In this document: piece after piece, positions 17,339 to 26,906 of the stretch
Layout of the letters: each line of letters begins with the position of its first letter
How positions within the stretch are numbered: position 1 is the stretch's first letter
Source: Brasilonema sennae CENA114
Lineage (GTDB): Bacteria; Cyanobacteriota; Cyanobacteriia; Cyanobacteriales; Nostocaceae
DNA length: 64,000 nucleotides
Direction: 5' to 3'
Assembly (NCBI RefSeq): GCF_006968745.1
Contig: NZ_CP030118.1
Coordinates: forward strand, 4,104,674 to 4,168,673
The notes under the pieces: model-generated
What the model was told of the DNA's origin: nothing
The model's database searches: none
Seen by the model: the letters and a program-made list of their open reading frames with translations, nothing else
Position numbers and translations under genes: made by a program

Positions 17339-18739
17339 ATGCAGAAACAACCTGATAAGATACTAGCTGCTGTGGAACACGAAACAGCACGGCTAAACAG
17401 ACTTTATCAGTATGAAATACTCGACACGCCTGCTGAAGCGGACTTTGATGATTTGACTAAATTGGCAGCACAGATTTGTCAAACCCCAGTGGCGTTAATT
17501 GTTTTTGTAGATGCATACCGACAGTGGTTCAAATCAAAGGTTGGTATGGAAATTACGAATGCCCCACTTGAGGCTGGTTTCTGCCCATATACTGTCCAAA
17601 AAGGTGATACGTTAATCATTCCAGACACTTTAGCTGATCCACCATTTGCCAAGAATCCAGTCGTTGTCTCACCGCCTCACGTTCGGTTTTATGCAGGAAT
17701 ACCCCTGATCACAGAAGAAAATTATTCGATAGGTACACTCTGTGTACTCGACTTTGTACCGCGTCAACTTGAACAACAACAAATTGAAGCACTACAAACT
17801 CTCAGTCGTCAAGTGGTGGCGCAATTAGAGCAACGGCTTTTGACTCGTCGAATCACTCAAAAAAATCAGCAGCTAGACCAAGCTTTAAAAGAACTCACTC
17901 ATACACAAACCCAACTGATGCACAACGAAAAAATGGTCAGTTTGGGTCATTTAGTTGCGGGTATTGCCCATGAAATTAACAATACACTCAATTTTATCTA
18001 TGCTAATTTGCCCTACGCCAATCAATACACAAAAGATTTGCTAAGCCTAATTAAACTTTACCATAAATACTATCCCAATCCAGTGGTGGAAATTGAAGCT
18101 GCAACGACGGCGATTGACTTCAACTTCATTGAGGAAGACGTATCCAAACTTATGTCCTCAATGACAATTGGATCTGAGCGCATTCACCAAATTGTCTTAC
18201 AATTGCGGAACTTCTCACGGGTTGAGGAAACCGAGAAAACAGCGGTGAATATTCACGAGAATCTTGAAAATACACTGTTACTCCTTGGACACCGCCTAAA
18301 AGGTACATCAGAGTATCCGAAGATCACAGTTATAAAAGAGTACGGTCACCTGCCTGAAATAGAATGCTATGCTGGACAGTTGAACCAGGTGTTTATGAAT
18401 ATTCTGACTAATGCAATTGATTCCCTTCGCAGCAATCTCAAGTCAACGATAAACGACCAGCCTACCTTTGAGTGGAATCCATGTATTTGGATCAAAACGG
18501 AAGTCTTAGATTTTGATTATGTTGTGATCCAAATTGCTGACAATGGACCAGGTATGACGCAGAAGACATGCTCAATGATTTTTGATCCCTTCTTTACCAC
18601 GAAACCTGTCGGTTATGGTACAGGTTTGGGTTTGTCGATTAGTTATCAAATTATCAACAACTGTGGCGGACAATTGACGTGTGTTTCAGCACCCGGACAA
18701 GGTGCTAAGTTTGTCATCAAGCTGCCAATTGGTGCTTGA
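17339..18739 (+). CDS. GAF-domain sensor histidine kinase
   Basis: 466 residues from ATG 17339; an in-frame TTG at 17327 is possible, and neither has a good RBS. The N-terminal GAF domain (about 15-165) begins with the common RLNRLYQYEILDTPAEADFD and has FYAGIPLITEENYSIGTLCV. A coiled coil precedes HisKA with its His in VAGIAHEINNTLNFI (about 210). The ATPase is complete: N-box MNILTNAIDSL, G1 ADNGPGM, F-box PFFTTKP, G2 GTGLGLSIS. Cytoplasmic and soluble. No receiver domain or adjacent response regulator. The ligand of the GAF domain is unknown and no chromophore cysteine is obvious. Confidence 0.88.
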   Translation: MQKQPDKILAAVEHETARLNRLYQYEILDTPAEADFDDLTKLAAQICQTPVALIVFVDAYRQWFKSKVGMEITNAPLEAGFCPYTVQKGDTLIIPDTLADPPFAKNPVVVSPPHVRFYAGIPLITEENYSIGTLCVLDFVPRQLEQQQIEALQTLSRQVVAQLEQRLLTRRITQKNQQLDQALKELTHTQTQLMHNEKMVSLGHLVAGIAHEINNTLNFIYANLPYANQYTKDLLSLIKLYHKYYPNPVVEIEAATTAIDFNFIEEDVSKLMSSMTIGSERIHQIVLQLRNFSRVEETEKTAVNIHENLENTLLLLGHRLKGTSEYPKITVIKEYGHLPEIECYAGQLNQVFMNILTNAIDSLRSNLKSTINDQPTFEWNPCIWIKTEVLDFDYVVIQIADNGPGMTQKTCSMIFDPFFTTKPVGYGTGLGLSISYQIINNCGGQLTCVSAPGQGAKFVIKLPIGA

Positions 18740-18785
18740 ATAATTACTACAATGAAAAAAGCACCTAACCTCTGGAGTTCTAGCA

Positions 18786-19361
18786 GTGGGCTTATTTGAC
18801 GATTTTAATCGGTTTTTGGAAAACCGTTTGGAGGAATTCTTGCGTAATAATCCGCATTTGGAGTTGGAAGCGCTGTTGGAGCAGCTGCGCGAGCAAGAGG
18901 AAGACACATTGAAGCTCATTGCAGATTTACAATTGCAGGAGAAGCGATCGCAAGAACAAATTCTCTCCACAGCTCAAGAAATCCAAAGGTGGCATATCCG
19001 TGTAGAAAAGGCAAAATCTCTGAATAGACAGGACTTAGCGGCGGCTGCAGCACAACGAGAAGCCGCACTCTTGCGCGAAGGAAACCAGCTTTGGGGACAA
19101 ATGCAAGGAGTGAAAGAACGCATCACCCAAGCCAAGGAACTATTGCGCAAAATTCAACAACGGCGACAGGAAGTGCAAGCCAAAGCAGCCCAAGCTCAAA
19201 CAGCCCGTGCTAAGACTAAGGCGCAGCAGCCCTCAGAAACTAGCGGTTGGTGGGGTGCGACTAGCGGCTCTTTTAGTGGACATGACGATTTAGAGGAGAA
19301 GTTTCGCCGGTGGGAAACTGAGGAAGAGTTAGAACAAATGAAGCGAAAGATGGGGAAATAA
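18786..19361 (+). CDS. TIGR04376-like coiled-coil protein
   Basis: 191 residues from GTG 18786. It begins GLFDDFNRFLENRLEEFL and is predominantly Glu/Gln/Lys/Arg-rich coiled coil up to about residue 140, with an Ala/Gln-rich stretch and a C-terminal RWETEEELEQMKRKMGK helix. It resembles a conserved cyanobacterial family (TIGR04376, recalled rather than searched). No enzymatic motif. The layout loosely recalls PspA/IM30-type coiled coils, but I do not claim that role. Confidence 0.6.
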   Translation: MGLFDDFNRFLENRLEEFLRNNPHLELEALLEQLREQEEDTLKLIADLQLQEKRSQEQILSTAQEIQRWHIRVEKAKSLNRQDLAAAAAQREAALLREGNQLWGQMQGVKERITQAKELLRKIQQRRQEVQAKAAQAQTARAKTKAQQPSETSGWWGATSGSFSGHDDLEEKFRRWETEEELEQMKRKMGK

Positions 19362-19437
19362 CAATTCAAAATTCGCTCATTCAAAATTCAAGACAGCTTG
19401 AGTTGGATTTCAATCCCCAACTCAAGGCGTTTTCTAA

Positions 19438-19890
19438 CAAAAATAAACCTAGGAAATAGGACATAAATTTATATTTATTGTGCTTTGGAATTATATAAGC
19501 ATGGTAAAATACAAACACAAAAGCGCTCAAAGTTTTAAAATCTGAGGGCGCTTTTGTTTAGTGATTATTGATTAACTAAAACTATGAAATAAAGTTTTTC
19601 CGAGATTAAGCTCATTCATATGAATAATCTTATAAAAAATCTTCCAATCAAGGAACTGCTTAAACTGCAGGCGCTTGCAAGGCAGCGGATAGCAGAGGAA
19701 TTAGCCCAGAAGATGCAAGAATAACCGCAAGTAACAAGAGGATTTGGAAAAGGATTTGATAGAAAGCGACGCAAATAAACGATAAAGCTTGTTTAGTTGC
19801 TATTGATGTTATGGCTCTTTGGTAGTATCCAGCATTTTTGAAGTTGGGTAAATCACGCGCATTGAATGTGCAGCTAAATATGGGGGTTTT
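19438..19890 (+). repeat. Degenerate first copy of a tandem hairpin/ORF/transposase-tail module
   Basis: It begins AACAAAAATAAACCTAGGAAA, repeated almost exactly at 19891. It contains a stem-loop with arms ACAAAAGCGC (19517-19526) and GCGCTTTTGT (19548-19557), a 34-codon ORF (19620-19724) matching the start of the 20044 protein, scraps matching its middle (CGATAAAGCTTGTT, GGTGTTATGG-like), and a broken YPAFLKLGKS transposase-tail match ending GGTTTTGT. The intact second copy is 19891-20940. Confidence 0.65.
19620..19724 (+). pseudogene. Truncated copy of the 20044 protein (34 codons)
   Basis: MNNLIKNLPIKELLKLQ, then ALARQRIAEELAQKMQE, then stop. It parallels NPTIQQLLEIEADASRQIAQ and QLADKKQE in the 20044 protein. 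The DNA downstream still resembles the longer gene but the frame is lost. Confidence 0.55.
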
Positions 19891-20043
19891 GTAACAAAAA
19901 TAAACCTGAGAAATACGACTTAAATTTATATTTCTTGTGCTTTTTGATTATAAAAGCATGGTATAATACAAAAAACAAAAGCGCCCGCTGTCTTGCAAAC
20001 TTGAGCGCTTTTGTTCAGTAAACTTATCAATTTAACTAAAGTC

Positions 20044-20760
20044 ATGATAACAAATTTTGACTCAACTGCGATCGCTTCTAAAGAAAATTTACAAAAAAAT
20101 CCTACAATTCAGCAACTGCTTGAGATAGAGGCGGATGCAAGTCGGCAGATAGCACAGCAATTGGCGGATAAGAAGCAAGAGTGCGGCAAGAACAAGCGCA
20201 AGTGGCAAGAGTATTTGCAAAAAAACGGTTTAACAGAACGCGACGCGAAGAAACGGATAAAGCTTGTTCGGTTGCCATTGGTGTTATGGCAGGTTGGGAC
20301 AATCATGGCGCTTCAGCTAGTTACACCCATGATGGAACCTGTACGAGATTACTTTACGGCTACTGGTGATGAAGTGACTCAAGAAGCTGTGCAAGCCAAG
20401 ATGGACGATGTGAAGCAGATGCGCAAAATGGAGCGCGAACTACTGGCGCAAGAGGAAGAAGTCAGTGTCTGGAAAATGGATAAGAATGGGCGACGGTATT
20501 GGGAAAGTGGGAAAAGTTATGATCAAGAGGCGGGAGTTGTATTGGAGGAATTAGTCAAAGAAACTGGGAAACTTCCTCAAACGATAATTTCTGAAGCGCT
20601 TTTGCTGAGGTTTGATGGTGGCGTGAGTGTCTCGCGCTTGGTGAATGACAACATCCTTAATGGTGATGATATAGCAGAATTCAAAAGTCAGGAGTCAGGC
20701 TTAAGAGAGCATCAGCCGACGGGAGTCAGGAGTCAAACAGCTTTCATATCTGGCGCGTGA
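20044..20760 (+). CDS. Hypothetical protein of the duplicated hairpin module
   Basis: 238 residues from ATG 20044. Very hydrophilic and helical, rich in Lys/Arg/Gln/Glu in the first 90 residues (KKQECGKNKRKWQEYLQKNG, KKRIKLVRLP), with one moderately hydrophobic stretch (VLWQVGTIMALQLVTPMM). The last 25 or so codons include two AGTCAGGAGTCA-type repeat units, so the natural C-terminus may have been replaced by repeat sequence. It is preceded by a stem-loop with arms AACAAAAGCGC (19974-19984) and GCGCTTTTGTT (20005-20015), and followed by a Y1-transposase-like tail. No family recognised; possibly cargo of the element. Confidence 0.5.
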   Translation: MITNFDSTAIASKENLQKNPTIQQLLEIEADASRQIAQQLADKKQECGKNKRKWQEYLQKNGLTERDAKKRIKLVRLPLVLWQVGTIMALQLVTPMMEPVRDYFTATGDEVTQEAVQAKMDDVKQMRKMERELLAQEEEVSVWKMDKNGRRYWESGKSYDQEAGVVLEELVKETGKLPQTIISEALLLRFDGGVSVSRLVNDNILNGDDIAEFKSQESGLREHQPTGVRSQTAFISGA

Positions 20761-20820
20761 AGTCTAGGTTGTGTACCTCTTACGTGTTGCAAACTGCTGT
20801 AATTTCTGTGCAAACAGGAA

Positions 20821-20981
20821 GGTATAACGGCACGAACGTTCTTGTTGAGTCATGATGGGTTGACTCAATGGCATCCAGCTTTTTTGGAGTTGGGGAAATC
20901 TTTGTCAGAATGTGCAGCTAAATATCGGGGGGTTTTGTAACAAATATAAACCACAGCCAAAACCAACAAAAAGCTATCACT
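20821..20981 (+). pseudogene. Transposase C-terminal remnant (Y1/IS200-RAYT-like)
   Basis: One frame reads SHDGLTQWHPAFLELGKSLS then ECAAKYRG. A one-base insertion in a G-run at about 20935 breaks it, after which the adjacent frame gives GFCNKYKPQPKPTKK. This WHPAFLELGKS...KYRGFC...YKPKPKP pattern is what I recall from the C-terminus of cyanobacterial Y1/RAYT-like transposases. A second, more decayed copy lies at about 19823-19890. Confidence 0.5.
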
Positions 20982-21020
20982 TAAGCCTTAGGGGCACGCT
21001 GCTTTGAATGTGACAAACAA

Positions 21021-21052
21021 GATCCCCAACAACTTTTACGAAGTCGGGGATC
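21021..21052. repeat. Stem-loop GATCCCC...GGGGATC
   Basis: Arms at 21021-21027 and 21046-21052, similar in sequence to the terminator at 13131 but without a U-tract. It lies in the gene-free stretch between the transposase remnant and the membrane-protein gene. Confidence 0.45.
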
Positions 21053-21086
21053 TGTGGCTTTCAATTTATGCGCTACGCACAGGCAC

Positions 21087-21116
21087 TTTCACACAAATCA
21101 AATAGGATTGCTATAG
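21087..21116. repeat. Half-copy of the TATAGCA MITE
   Basis: CACAAATCAAATAGGATTGC then TATAG repeats the right end of the element at 4040-4152 with one or two differences. It is immediately downstream of the minus-strand gene ending at 21122. Confidence 0.55.
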
Positions 21117-21121
21117 TACGT

Positions 21122-21385
21122 TTAACTTTTTGTTTCAGATTTTTGTAATTCTTCAACAGAATCCGAAATTGTAAAGGAAGGTGAATCATCAAGCAAAATT
21201 TGTTGGGGTGATGCTTCGCTTGCATGACTTAAGTAGGAGCCAAAAAGCTTATCGTAATTAGAAGCAACAGCTAGAAATGTTCCACCTAATATGTATATAG
21301 GAAGCGGTAAGTTGAATTCTTTCACCCAATCAAACAGTTCTGCTAGGGCAAACAGTACCAAAAAGCAGGCTAGCCAAACTCTCAT
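21122..21385 (-). CDS. Small two-helix membrane protein
   Basis: 87 residues. Two hydrophobic segments (VWLACFLVLFALAELF, about 3-18, and LPIYILGGTFLAVAS, about 28-42) are followed by a polar, Ser/Glu-rich tail with no motif. It looks like a conserved cyanobacterial membrane protein of unknown function. No partner gene. Confidence 0.55.
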   Translation of the reverse strand: MRVWLACFLVLFALAELFDWVKEFNLPLPIYILGGTFLAVASNYDKLFGSYLSHASEASPQQILLDDSPSFTISDSVEELQKSETKS

Positions 21386-21645
21386 GTTTCTACCCCTGAG
21401 ATTTTAACAACTTTATTAATTTTGACGCTTCCACTCCGAAGTGAAAACATGGCGTTCCGCTGGTTTTCATCAACAACGTGCTTCAAAATATATCTATTAT
21501 AAAGATATTAGCCTGAAAACCCAAAAGGGATGTAACTACAAAGCACGGCACAAGATACAAGCACTACTACCGCCTTCCGACGCTCACGGCGCGGAGCTAT
21601 TCAACCTAACCAGTCCAAAATCCATAAGTTAAGATCCAAAATTGA

Positions 21646-22569
21646 ATGACTGACGCATTTGCACCACTTGTCGGACAACAGCAAGCAGTGGAATTACTGT
21701 TACAGGCTGTAGCAAAAAAACGTATTGCTCCAGCATATTTGTTTGTCGGTTCAGATGGTGTAGGACGGAGTTTAGCAGCACGGTGCTTTGTGGAATTGCT
21801 CTTCAGTCCACATCAAAACCGGGTGCGTCAAGGTAACCACCCAGATTTGTTGTGGGTGCAGCCAACTTATTTGCATCAAGGACAACGACTCACAGCAACA
21901 GAAGCAGCAGAAAAAGGACTTAAGCGCAGAGCACCGGCTACAATTCGCTTAGAACAAATTCGGGAAATTACTGGATTTGTAAGCCGTTCGCCGTTGGAAG
22001 CACCAAGACAAGTGGTTGTGCTGGATCAAGCAGAAACTATGGCGGAAGCTGCAGCAAATGCTTTGCTCAAGACTTTGGAAGAACCCGGACAGACAACGCT
22101 GATTTTAATCGCGCCTTCAGTTGAGTCTGTATTGTCAACATTGGTGTCGCGCTGTCAGCGAATTCCTTTCTATCGTTTGGATGCAACTGCAATGGCTCAA
22201 GTTCTGACACAAACAGGGCATGAGGAAGTTTTGCAGCATCCAGCAGTGTTGAGTGTTGCGGCTGGCAGTCCGGGAGATGCGATCGCATCCTACCAACAAC
22301 TGCAAGTTATTCCCCCTGAACTACTCAAAACCCTGACCAAAGTCCCTTCATCTTACCGTGAGGCTTTGCAATTAGCTAAACAAATTGATAAAGATTTAGA
22401 TACAGAAGCTCAATTGTGGTTAGTTGATTATCTGCAACAATTTTACTGGCAACACAAGCGTCAACCAAGCATGATTCAACAGTTAGAACAAGCTCGCAAA
22501 TCTTTGCTTTGCTATGCTCAGCCGCGCCTTGTTTGGGAATGCACACTTTTATCATTTGTCATTCATTAG
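21646..22569 (+). CDS. holB: DNA polymerase III subunit delta'
   Basis: 307 residues. Clamp-loader AAA+ fold: FAPLVGQQQAVELLLQAVAK, a P-loop region reading GSDGVGRSLAARCFVE (Arg replaces the P-loop Lys, fitting a non-hydrolysing delta' subunit), the VVLDQAETMAEAAANALLKT switch, LKTLEEPG and LVSRCQRIPF (sensor 1/SRC region). Together with the tau/gamma and delta subunits it loads the beta clamp. The Cys zinc cluster of E. coli delta' is not evident. A repeat array follows the stop codon. Confidence 0.9.
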   Translation: MTDAFAPLVGQQQAVELLLQAVAKKRIAPAYLFVGSDGVGRSLAARCFVELLFSPHQNRVRQGNHPDLLWVQPTYLHQGQRLTATEAAEKGLKRRAPATIRLEQIREITGFVSRSPLEAPRQVVVLDQAETMAEAAANALLKTLEEPGQTTLILIAPSVESVLSTLVSRCQRIPFYRLDATAMAQVLTQTGHEEVLQHPAVLSVAAGSPGDAIASYQQLQVIPPELLKTLTKVPSSYREALQLAKQIDKDLDTEAQLWLVDYLQQFYWQHKRQPSMIQQLEQARKSLLCYAQPRLVWECTLLSFVIH

Positions 22570-22589
22570 ACTTCGTGGAAGTTGTAGGG

Positions 22590-22746
22590 AACGCTTAACG
22601 CTTAACGCTTAACGCTTAACAGCTCTATTAGCCATTCGTTGAAATCAGTAACTATCATGTACTTCCGCACACCCTTACACCCCTACACTCCTACACCCTT
22701 ACACACGCCAGATACCTAGGTCGGGAGACCCTCATCAAGTACTGGC
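22590..22746. repeat. Repeat cluster between holB and trxA
   Basis: Four perfect AACGCTT heptamers (22590-22617), then ACACCCTT/ACACCCCT-type tandem units (about 22668-22706), then a GCCAGATAC...GTACTGGC palindromic repeat (22707-22746) related to those at 26766, 27356, 43857 and 48836. Confidence 0.8.
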
Positions 22747-22770
22747 TCCCCTACACTCATCTTCAAGCTA

Positions 22771-22798
22771 GTAGAGACGTTACATACAACGTCTCTAC
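22771..22798. repeat. Perfect palindrome GTAGAGACGTT...AACGTCTCTAC
   Basis: Eleven-base arms (22771-22781 and 22788-22798) around ACATAC. This hairpin is abundant in filamentous cyanobacterial genomes. It sits 13 bases beyond the trxA 3' end and between convergent genes, so it may help end both transcripts, but there is no U-tract. Confidence 0.7.
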
Positions 22799-22810
22799 CT
22801 TCAAAGCCAA

Positions 22811-23128
22811 TTAAATCGATGTCGTTAAACGTTGCACTAACTGCGGTGTTTGCAGCACACCCTCAATCCGATCCACTGGCTGACCCTGCTTAAATAGTAC
22901 CAGCGTTGGTAGAGCATAAATTTCATATTGACTTGCTAATTCTGGATATTTTTCAGTATCAATTTTGACAATTTGTATGCGTCCTTGGAGCTGAGCGTTA
23001 ACTTGCTCTAAAATTGGAGCCATCATATGACAAGGTCCACACCAATCTGCATAAAAGTCTACCAACACTGGTACATCTGCACCAGACAGCATCTCCTCAA
23101 AGCTGTTGAATTCTTTTTTAGTCGCCAT
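22811..23128 (-). CDS. trxA: Thioredoxin
   Basis: 105 residues with the canonical active site DWCGPCHMMAP, the cis-Pro region YALPTLVLFKQGQP and the VDFYAD strand. A cytoplasmic dithiol-disulphide oxidoreductase. His after the CGPC motif (CGPCH) differs from the more usual CGPCK/R, so this may be an m-type variant. Divergent from fabG with a 150-base shared upstream region. Confidence 0.95.
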   Translation of the reverse strand: MATKKEFNSFEEMLSGADVPVLVDFYADWCGPCHMMAPILEQVNAQLQGRIQIVKIDTEKYPELASQYEIYALPTLVLFKQGQPVDRIEGVLQTPQLVQRLTTSI

Positions 23129-23267
23129 GTGACACGTACCACTTTTCTAGTGTTTGACTGTTTGATTTTTCAATAGTAGTTCCCAAGAGCGCTTATCTGT
23201 CAAATCCTAGATTGTTTTTATTCTTGATGCACAATCAACCTATGATAATTAGCGCTACGGATCATAG

Positions 23268-24044
<777 letters not shown>

Positions 24045-24073
24045 CACTCGCTTTGCTCAAATTCAAAATCACC

Positions 24074-24247
24074 GTAAGCGCAAGCGCACGCCAAGGGCGA
24101 ACGCGCAGCGTGCCCTACGGGCATAGATTGGAGTCTCCGGAGGAGACGCTGCGCGAACGGAGGAAACCTCCGCTCCAACTTCTCTCAAAATGCAAAATTC
24201 AAAATTAAATTTCTTTTTTTGAACTTTGAACTTTGAACTTTGAATTT
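24074..24247. repeat. Compound palindromic repeats plus heptamer array
   Basis: 24074-24180 carries GTAAGCGCAAGCGCACGCCA, GAACGCGCAGCGTGCCC and GGAGTCTCCGGAGGAGAC/GGAGGAAACCTCC modules, seen again near 26690, 29310 and 29890. 24221-24247 is a TTTGAAC-type heptamer array. Confidence 0.75.
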
Positions 24248-24325
24248 ATTATGACGACTCATGAGTCCAAAAAGCTAATAGTAGAATAAAGTACAGAAAA
24301 GCTGTATGGAACGGAGGAACGGAAA

Positions 24326-25168
24326 TTGGATGAACTAAGGGTAGCACTAGAGCTAGCAAGCGACGAAGAATTGCAAGATCTAACGGCAATTCTGTTTAGT
24401 CGTAAGTTTAATCCTCTAGATTATGTTCACACACCGGAACCTATAGAAGTGCAAAGCAAAGGTCGCAAAGCTTGGCTAGATGCACTAGAGCAACGCTTTC
24501 GTTTTTTGGCAGCAGATGGGATCACGGTTCTGCGGGGACGCAGCCGTCAGGTGACTTACCGACAAGCGCTGATTCAAGTGTGTAAATATTTGAAAATGCC
24601 TTATTCTAGTCAACTGACAACAGTTGATTTAGAAGCTGAGGTATTTCTGCACCTGTTGGGGCAGGTGTGGAGAAAATTGCCACAAAAGGACAAGCAAAAA
24701 TTGACTGTGCGCATACAACGTCAGCTAGCAAAAGCAGAATTAACAGAACCGCTACCACTGACATTGCAGCGAGATCCCTTGGGATTACTTCTCAAAGGCG
24801 GTAGCGCCCTTGCTGTCACCTCCGTTCTCCAGCCAGTGTTGCTCAAACAAATTGCTCGTCAATTTGCGATGCACTTTGCGACATATCAAGTTGCCAAAGA
24901 AGCCGTGATTCAAGGTTCTGGAGCAGCAGCAAATCAGTTTCAAAATTATGCCACACTGCAGATGGCAAAGCGGGGTATGACTGTTAATGCCGCTCGTTAT
25001 GGAGTCACTCGCAGTGTGTTTGCCTTTTTAGGACCAGTGATGTGGAGTTGGTTTCTTGCGGACTTGGGGTGGAGAGCGATCGCCACTAACTACGGTCGGA
25101 TTATACCTACCATCTTTGCCTTAGCTCAAATTCGTTTGACTCGTGCTGAATGTTGGGAACCTGCTTGA
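24326..25168 (+). CDS. YaaW family protein
   Basis: 280 residues. The start is TTG 24326, supported by GGAGG eight bases upstream and the absence of any nearby in-frame ATG. An N-terminal helical region (LRVALELASDEELQDLTAIL) is followed by a DLEAEVFLHLLGQVWRKLP segment and a hydrophobic C-terminal half. It ends in the family-typical WFLADLGWRAIATNYGRIIP and IFALAQIRLTR. YaaW proteins are conserved but lack an assigned function; the C-terminal hydrophobic stretches suggest membrane association. The stop overlaps the start of the O-antigen ligase gene by 19 bases, so the two are probably co-translated. Confidence 0.75.
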   Translation: MDELRVALELASDEELQDLTAILFSRKFNPLDYVHTPEPIEVQSKGRKAWLDALEQRFRFLAADGITVLRGRSRQVTYRQALIQVCKYLKMPYSSQLTTVDLEAEVFLHLLGQVWRKLPQKDKQKLTVRIQRQLAKAELTEPLPLTLQRDPLGLLLKGGSALAVTSVLQPVLLKQIARQFAMHFATYQVAKEAVIQGSGAAANQFQNYATLQMAKRGMTVNAARYGVTRSVFAFLGPVMWSWFLADLGWRAIATNYGRIIPTIFALAQIRLTRAECWEPA

Positions 25169-26562
25169 AAACAGCTTTTCGTCATCCCAACCCTAGTTTG
25201 CAATCTTCTTGGAACTATGCCCAACTGGGAATACTCGTCTTCCCATTGCTTCCGTTTCTCGGCGCTGTGGGTATAGTTTTAGCAATCTTGGGAGGTTGGT
25301 TCACTCAATACCGCGCAATTATTCGCCGTCCCCTGCACTGGGGATTTGCGCTTCTGAGTGTCTTCATGCTGATCACCGTTAGTTTTGCCAACGACAAAAC
25401 AGCGGCTTTCCTGGGTTTATTTAATTTCTTACCGTACTTTTTAGTTTTCGTTAGCTTTAGCACGCTTATTCAGACGCCTGTACAATTGCGGCAGATGTCT
25501 TGGATTTTGGTGCTTGGTTCTCTACCAGTGGTGATTCTCGGATTTGGGCAGTTGTTTTTAAACTGGTCTTCTAAAATAAGAATTTTGTGGTTTGTGGTGG
25601 AATGGGAGATAGAACCTGGAGGACAACCAGTAGGTCGCATGGCTTCCGTATTCATGTACGCCAACATCAATGCTTGTTATCTGATGATAGTTTTCATCCT
25701 AGGGATAGGGTTGTGGTTGGAAAGCTATCGGCGGATGAGGAGACGGGCAGACAAGCCCAAAGACCACCCAGGGAGAAACACAGTGACACAGGGAGGGAAA
25801 CTTCCTACATTCCCTCACTCCTTGACTCCCTCACTGCTTGACTCTGCTGGCTTCGCCTTCTTCTTCTTGACGGTGGCGATGATTGCCATTTTTGTGGCGT
25901 TGATTTTGACTGACTCGCGCAATGCTTGGGCGATCGCCATTTTTGCTTGTTTAGCTTATGCGGTTTACGAAGGGTGGCACATTCTTGTGGCTGGTGTTGC
26001 TGGTATCGTCGCCAGCGTGCTTTGTGCTGCTTTTGCTCCTTTGGCTATAGCTCAATTGTTTCGTAAGGTTGTTCCCGCGTTCTTTTGGGCACGTTTAAAC
26101 GACCAACTATATCCTGATAGACCAATCGCCTTACTTCGCAAAACACAGTGGCAATTTGCGTTGTCTTTAACTCAGCAACGTCCTTGGACAGGTTGGGGTT
26201 TACGCAATTTTACTCCTCTGTACGATGCACAGATGCATATTTGGTTAGGACATCCCCACAATTTGTTTTTAATGCTATTTGCGGAAACTGGTTTTCCCAC
26301 GACTCTTTTATTCTGTGGCTTACTCGTTTGGATATTTATTGGGGGTGTCCAAGTGTTGCAAAAGTTAAAATCTGTAGATCAGGCAGAAGATAAATTGATA
26401 TGTTTCAGTTATCTTCTGGTATTTGTGGGCTGGGTGTTATTTAACACAGCAGACGTCAGCTTATTCGATTTTCGCCTCAATACGCTCTCGTGGTTATTGT
26501 TAGCTGCTATTTCTGGAGTTGTCTATCGCCATAACTATCACCAAAGGCTTGCGGTGAAATAA
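25150..26562 (+). CDS. O-antigen ligase family membrane protein
   Basis: 470 residues, about ten transmembrane segments. Family landmarks include the large loop with RPWTGWGLRNFTPLYDAQMH and LGHPHNLFLMLFAETGFP in the second half (Wzy_C/O-antigen ligase motif GxG...HNxxL). Such proteins join sugar chains to lipid carriers or other acceptors, or polymerise glycans; the cyanobacterial set also includes IctB-like members, so substrate is open. Between two membrane segments, about residues 195-235 are encoded by repeat-like DNA (25740-25850) and look like an inserted loop. Confidence 0.78.
   Translation: MLGTCLKTAFRHPNPSLQSSWNYAQLGILVFPLLPFLGAVGIVLAILGGWFTQYRAIIRRPLHWGFALLSVFMLITVSFANDKTAAFLGLFNFLPYFLVFVSFSTLIQTPVQLRQMSWILVLGSLPVVILGFGQLFLNWSSKIRILWFVVEWEIEPGGQPVGRMASVFMYANINACYLMIVFILGIGLWLESYRRMRRRADKPKDHPGRNTVTQGGKLPTFPHSLTPSLLDSAGFAFFFLTVAMIAIFVALILTDSRNAWAIAIFACLAYAVYEGWHILVAGVAGIVASVLCAAFAPLAIAQLFRKVVPAFFWARLNDQLYPDRPIALLRKTQWQFALSLTQQRPWTGWGLRNFTPLYDAQMHIWLGHPHNLFLMLFAETGFPTTLLFCGLLVWIFIGGVQVLQKLKSVDQAEDKLICFSYLLVFVGWVLFNTADVSLFDFRLNTLSWLLLAAISGVVYRHNYHQRLAVK
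25740..25850. repeat. Repeat-like insertion inside the O-antigen ligase gene
   Basis: Contains GACTCCCTCACT-like near-tandem units (CCCTCACTCCTTGACTCCCT) and CACAGGGAGGGAAACTTCC. It encodes a hydrophilic loop (KPKDHPGRNTVTQGGK...) between hydrophobic segments and leaves the frame open. Limits are approximate. Confidence 0.45.
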
Positions 26563-26574
26563 AAACTTATAGGG

Positions 26575-26870
26575 ATGGCTGGCTGAAAACTCCGGAGGAA
26601 CAGCCACGTAGTGAAGGCAGCTTTCCGGGGGAAGCTTCCCCCCCAAACGTGCCGCCCATATTCCGTGCTTTAGACCGGAGACGCCAGAACAAGCGTGAGG
26701 GAGACCCCTTCGGGTATGCGCAAAGCGCACGCCTTACGGCGTTCGCGCAGCGTGCGCTTTGCGCTTACGCCAGATGCCTGGCTGTCGGGAAACCCTCCCG
26801 CAGCACTGGTCTCACCTCATCAAGTACTGGCTCATGAAAGCCGCCGACGCAGGATTTATCCTGGCTTGAT
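26575..26870. repeat. Dense block of palindromic repeats, no gene
   Basis: Consecutive modules: CCGGGGGAAGCTTCCCCCCC, CGGAGACGCC...GCGTGAGGGAGACC, GCGCAAAGCGCACGCC/GCGTGCGCTTTGCGC inverted units, and GCCTGGCTGTCGGGAAACCC with TCCCGCAGCACTGG. Several are shared with 24.1, 27.35 and 29.9 kb. ORFs here are repeat translations, not genes. Confidence 0.75.
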
Positions 26871-26906
26871 ACAATCTTTGCTTACTCGACATACTTCCCT
26901 TTATAC

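Noticed and set aside
22771-22798. Intrinsic terminator shared by holB and trxA
   Set aside because: The stem is perfect but neither side has a U-tract, and the same palindrome is a common dispersed repeat; kept as a repeat.
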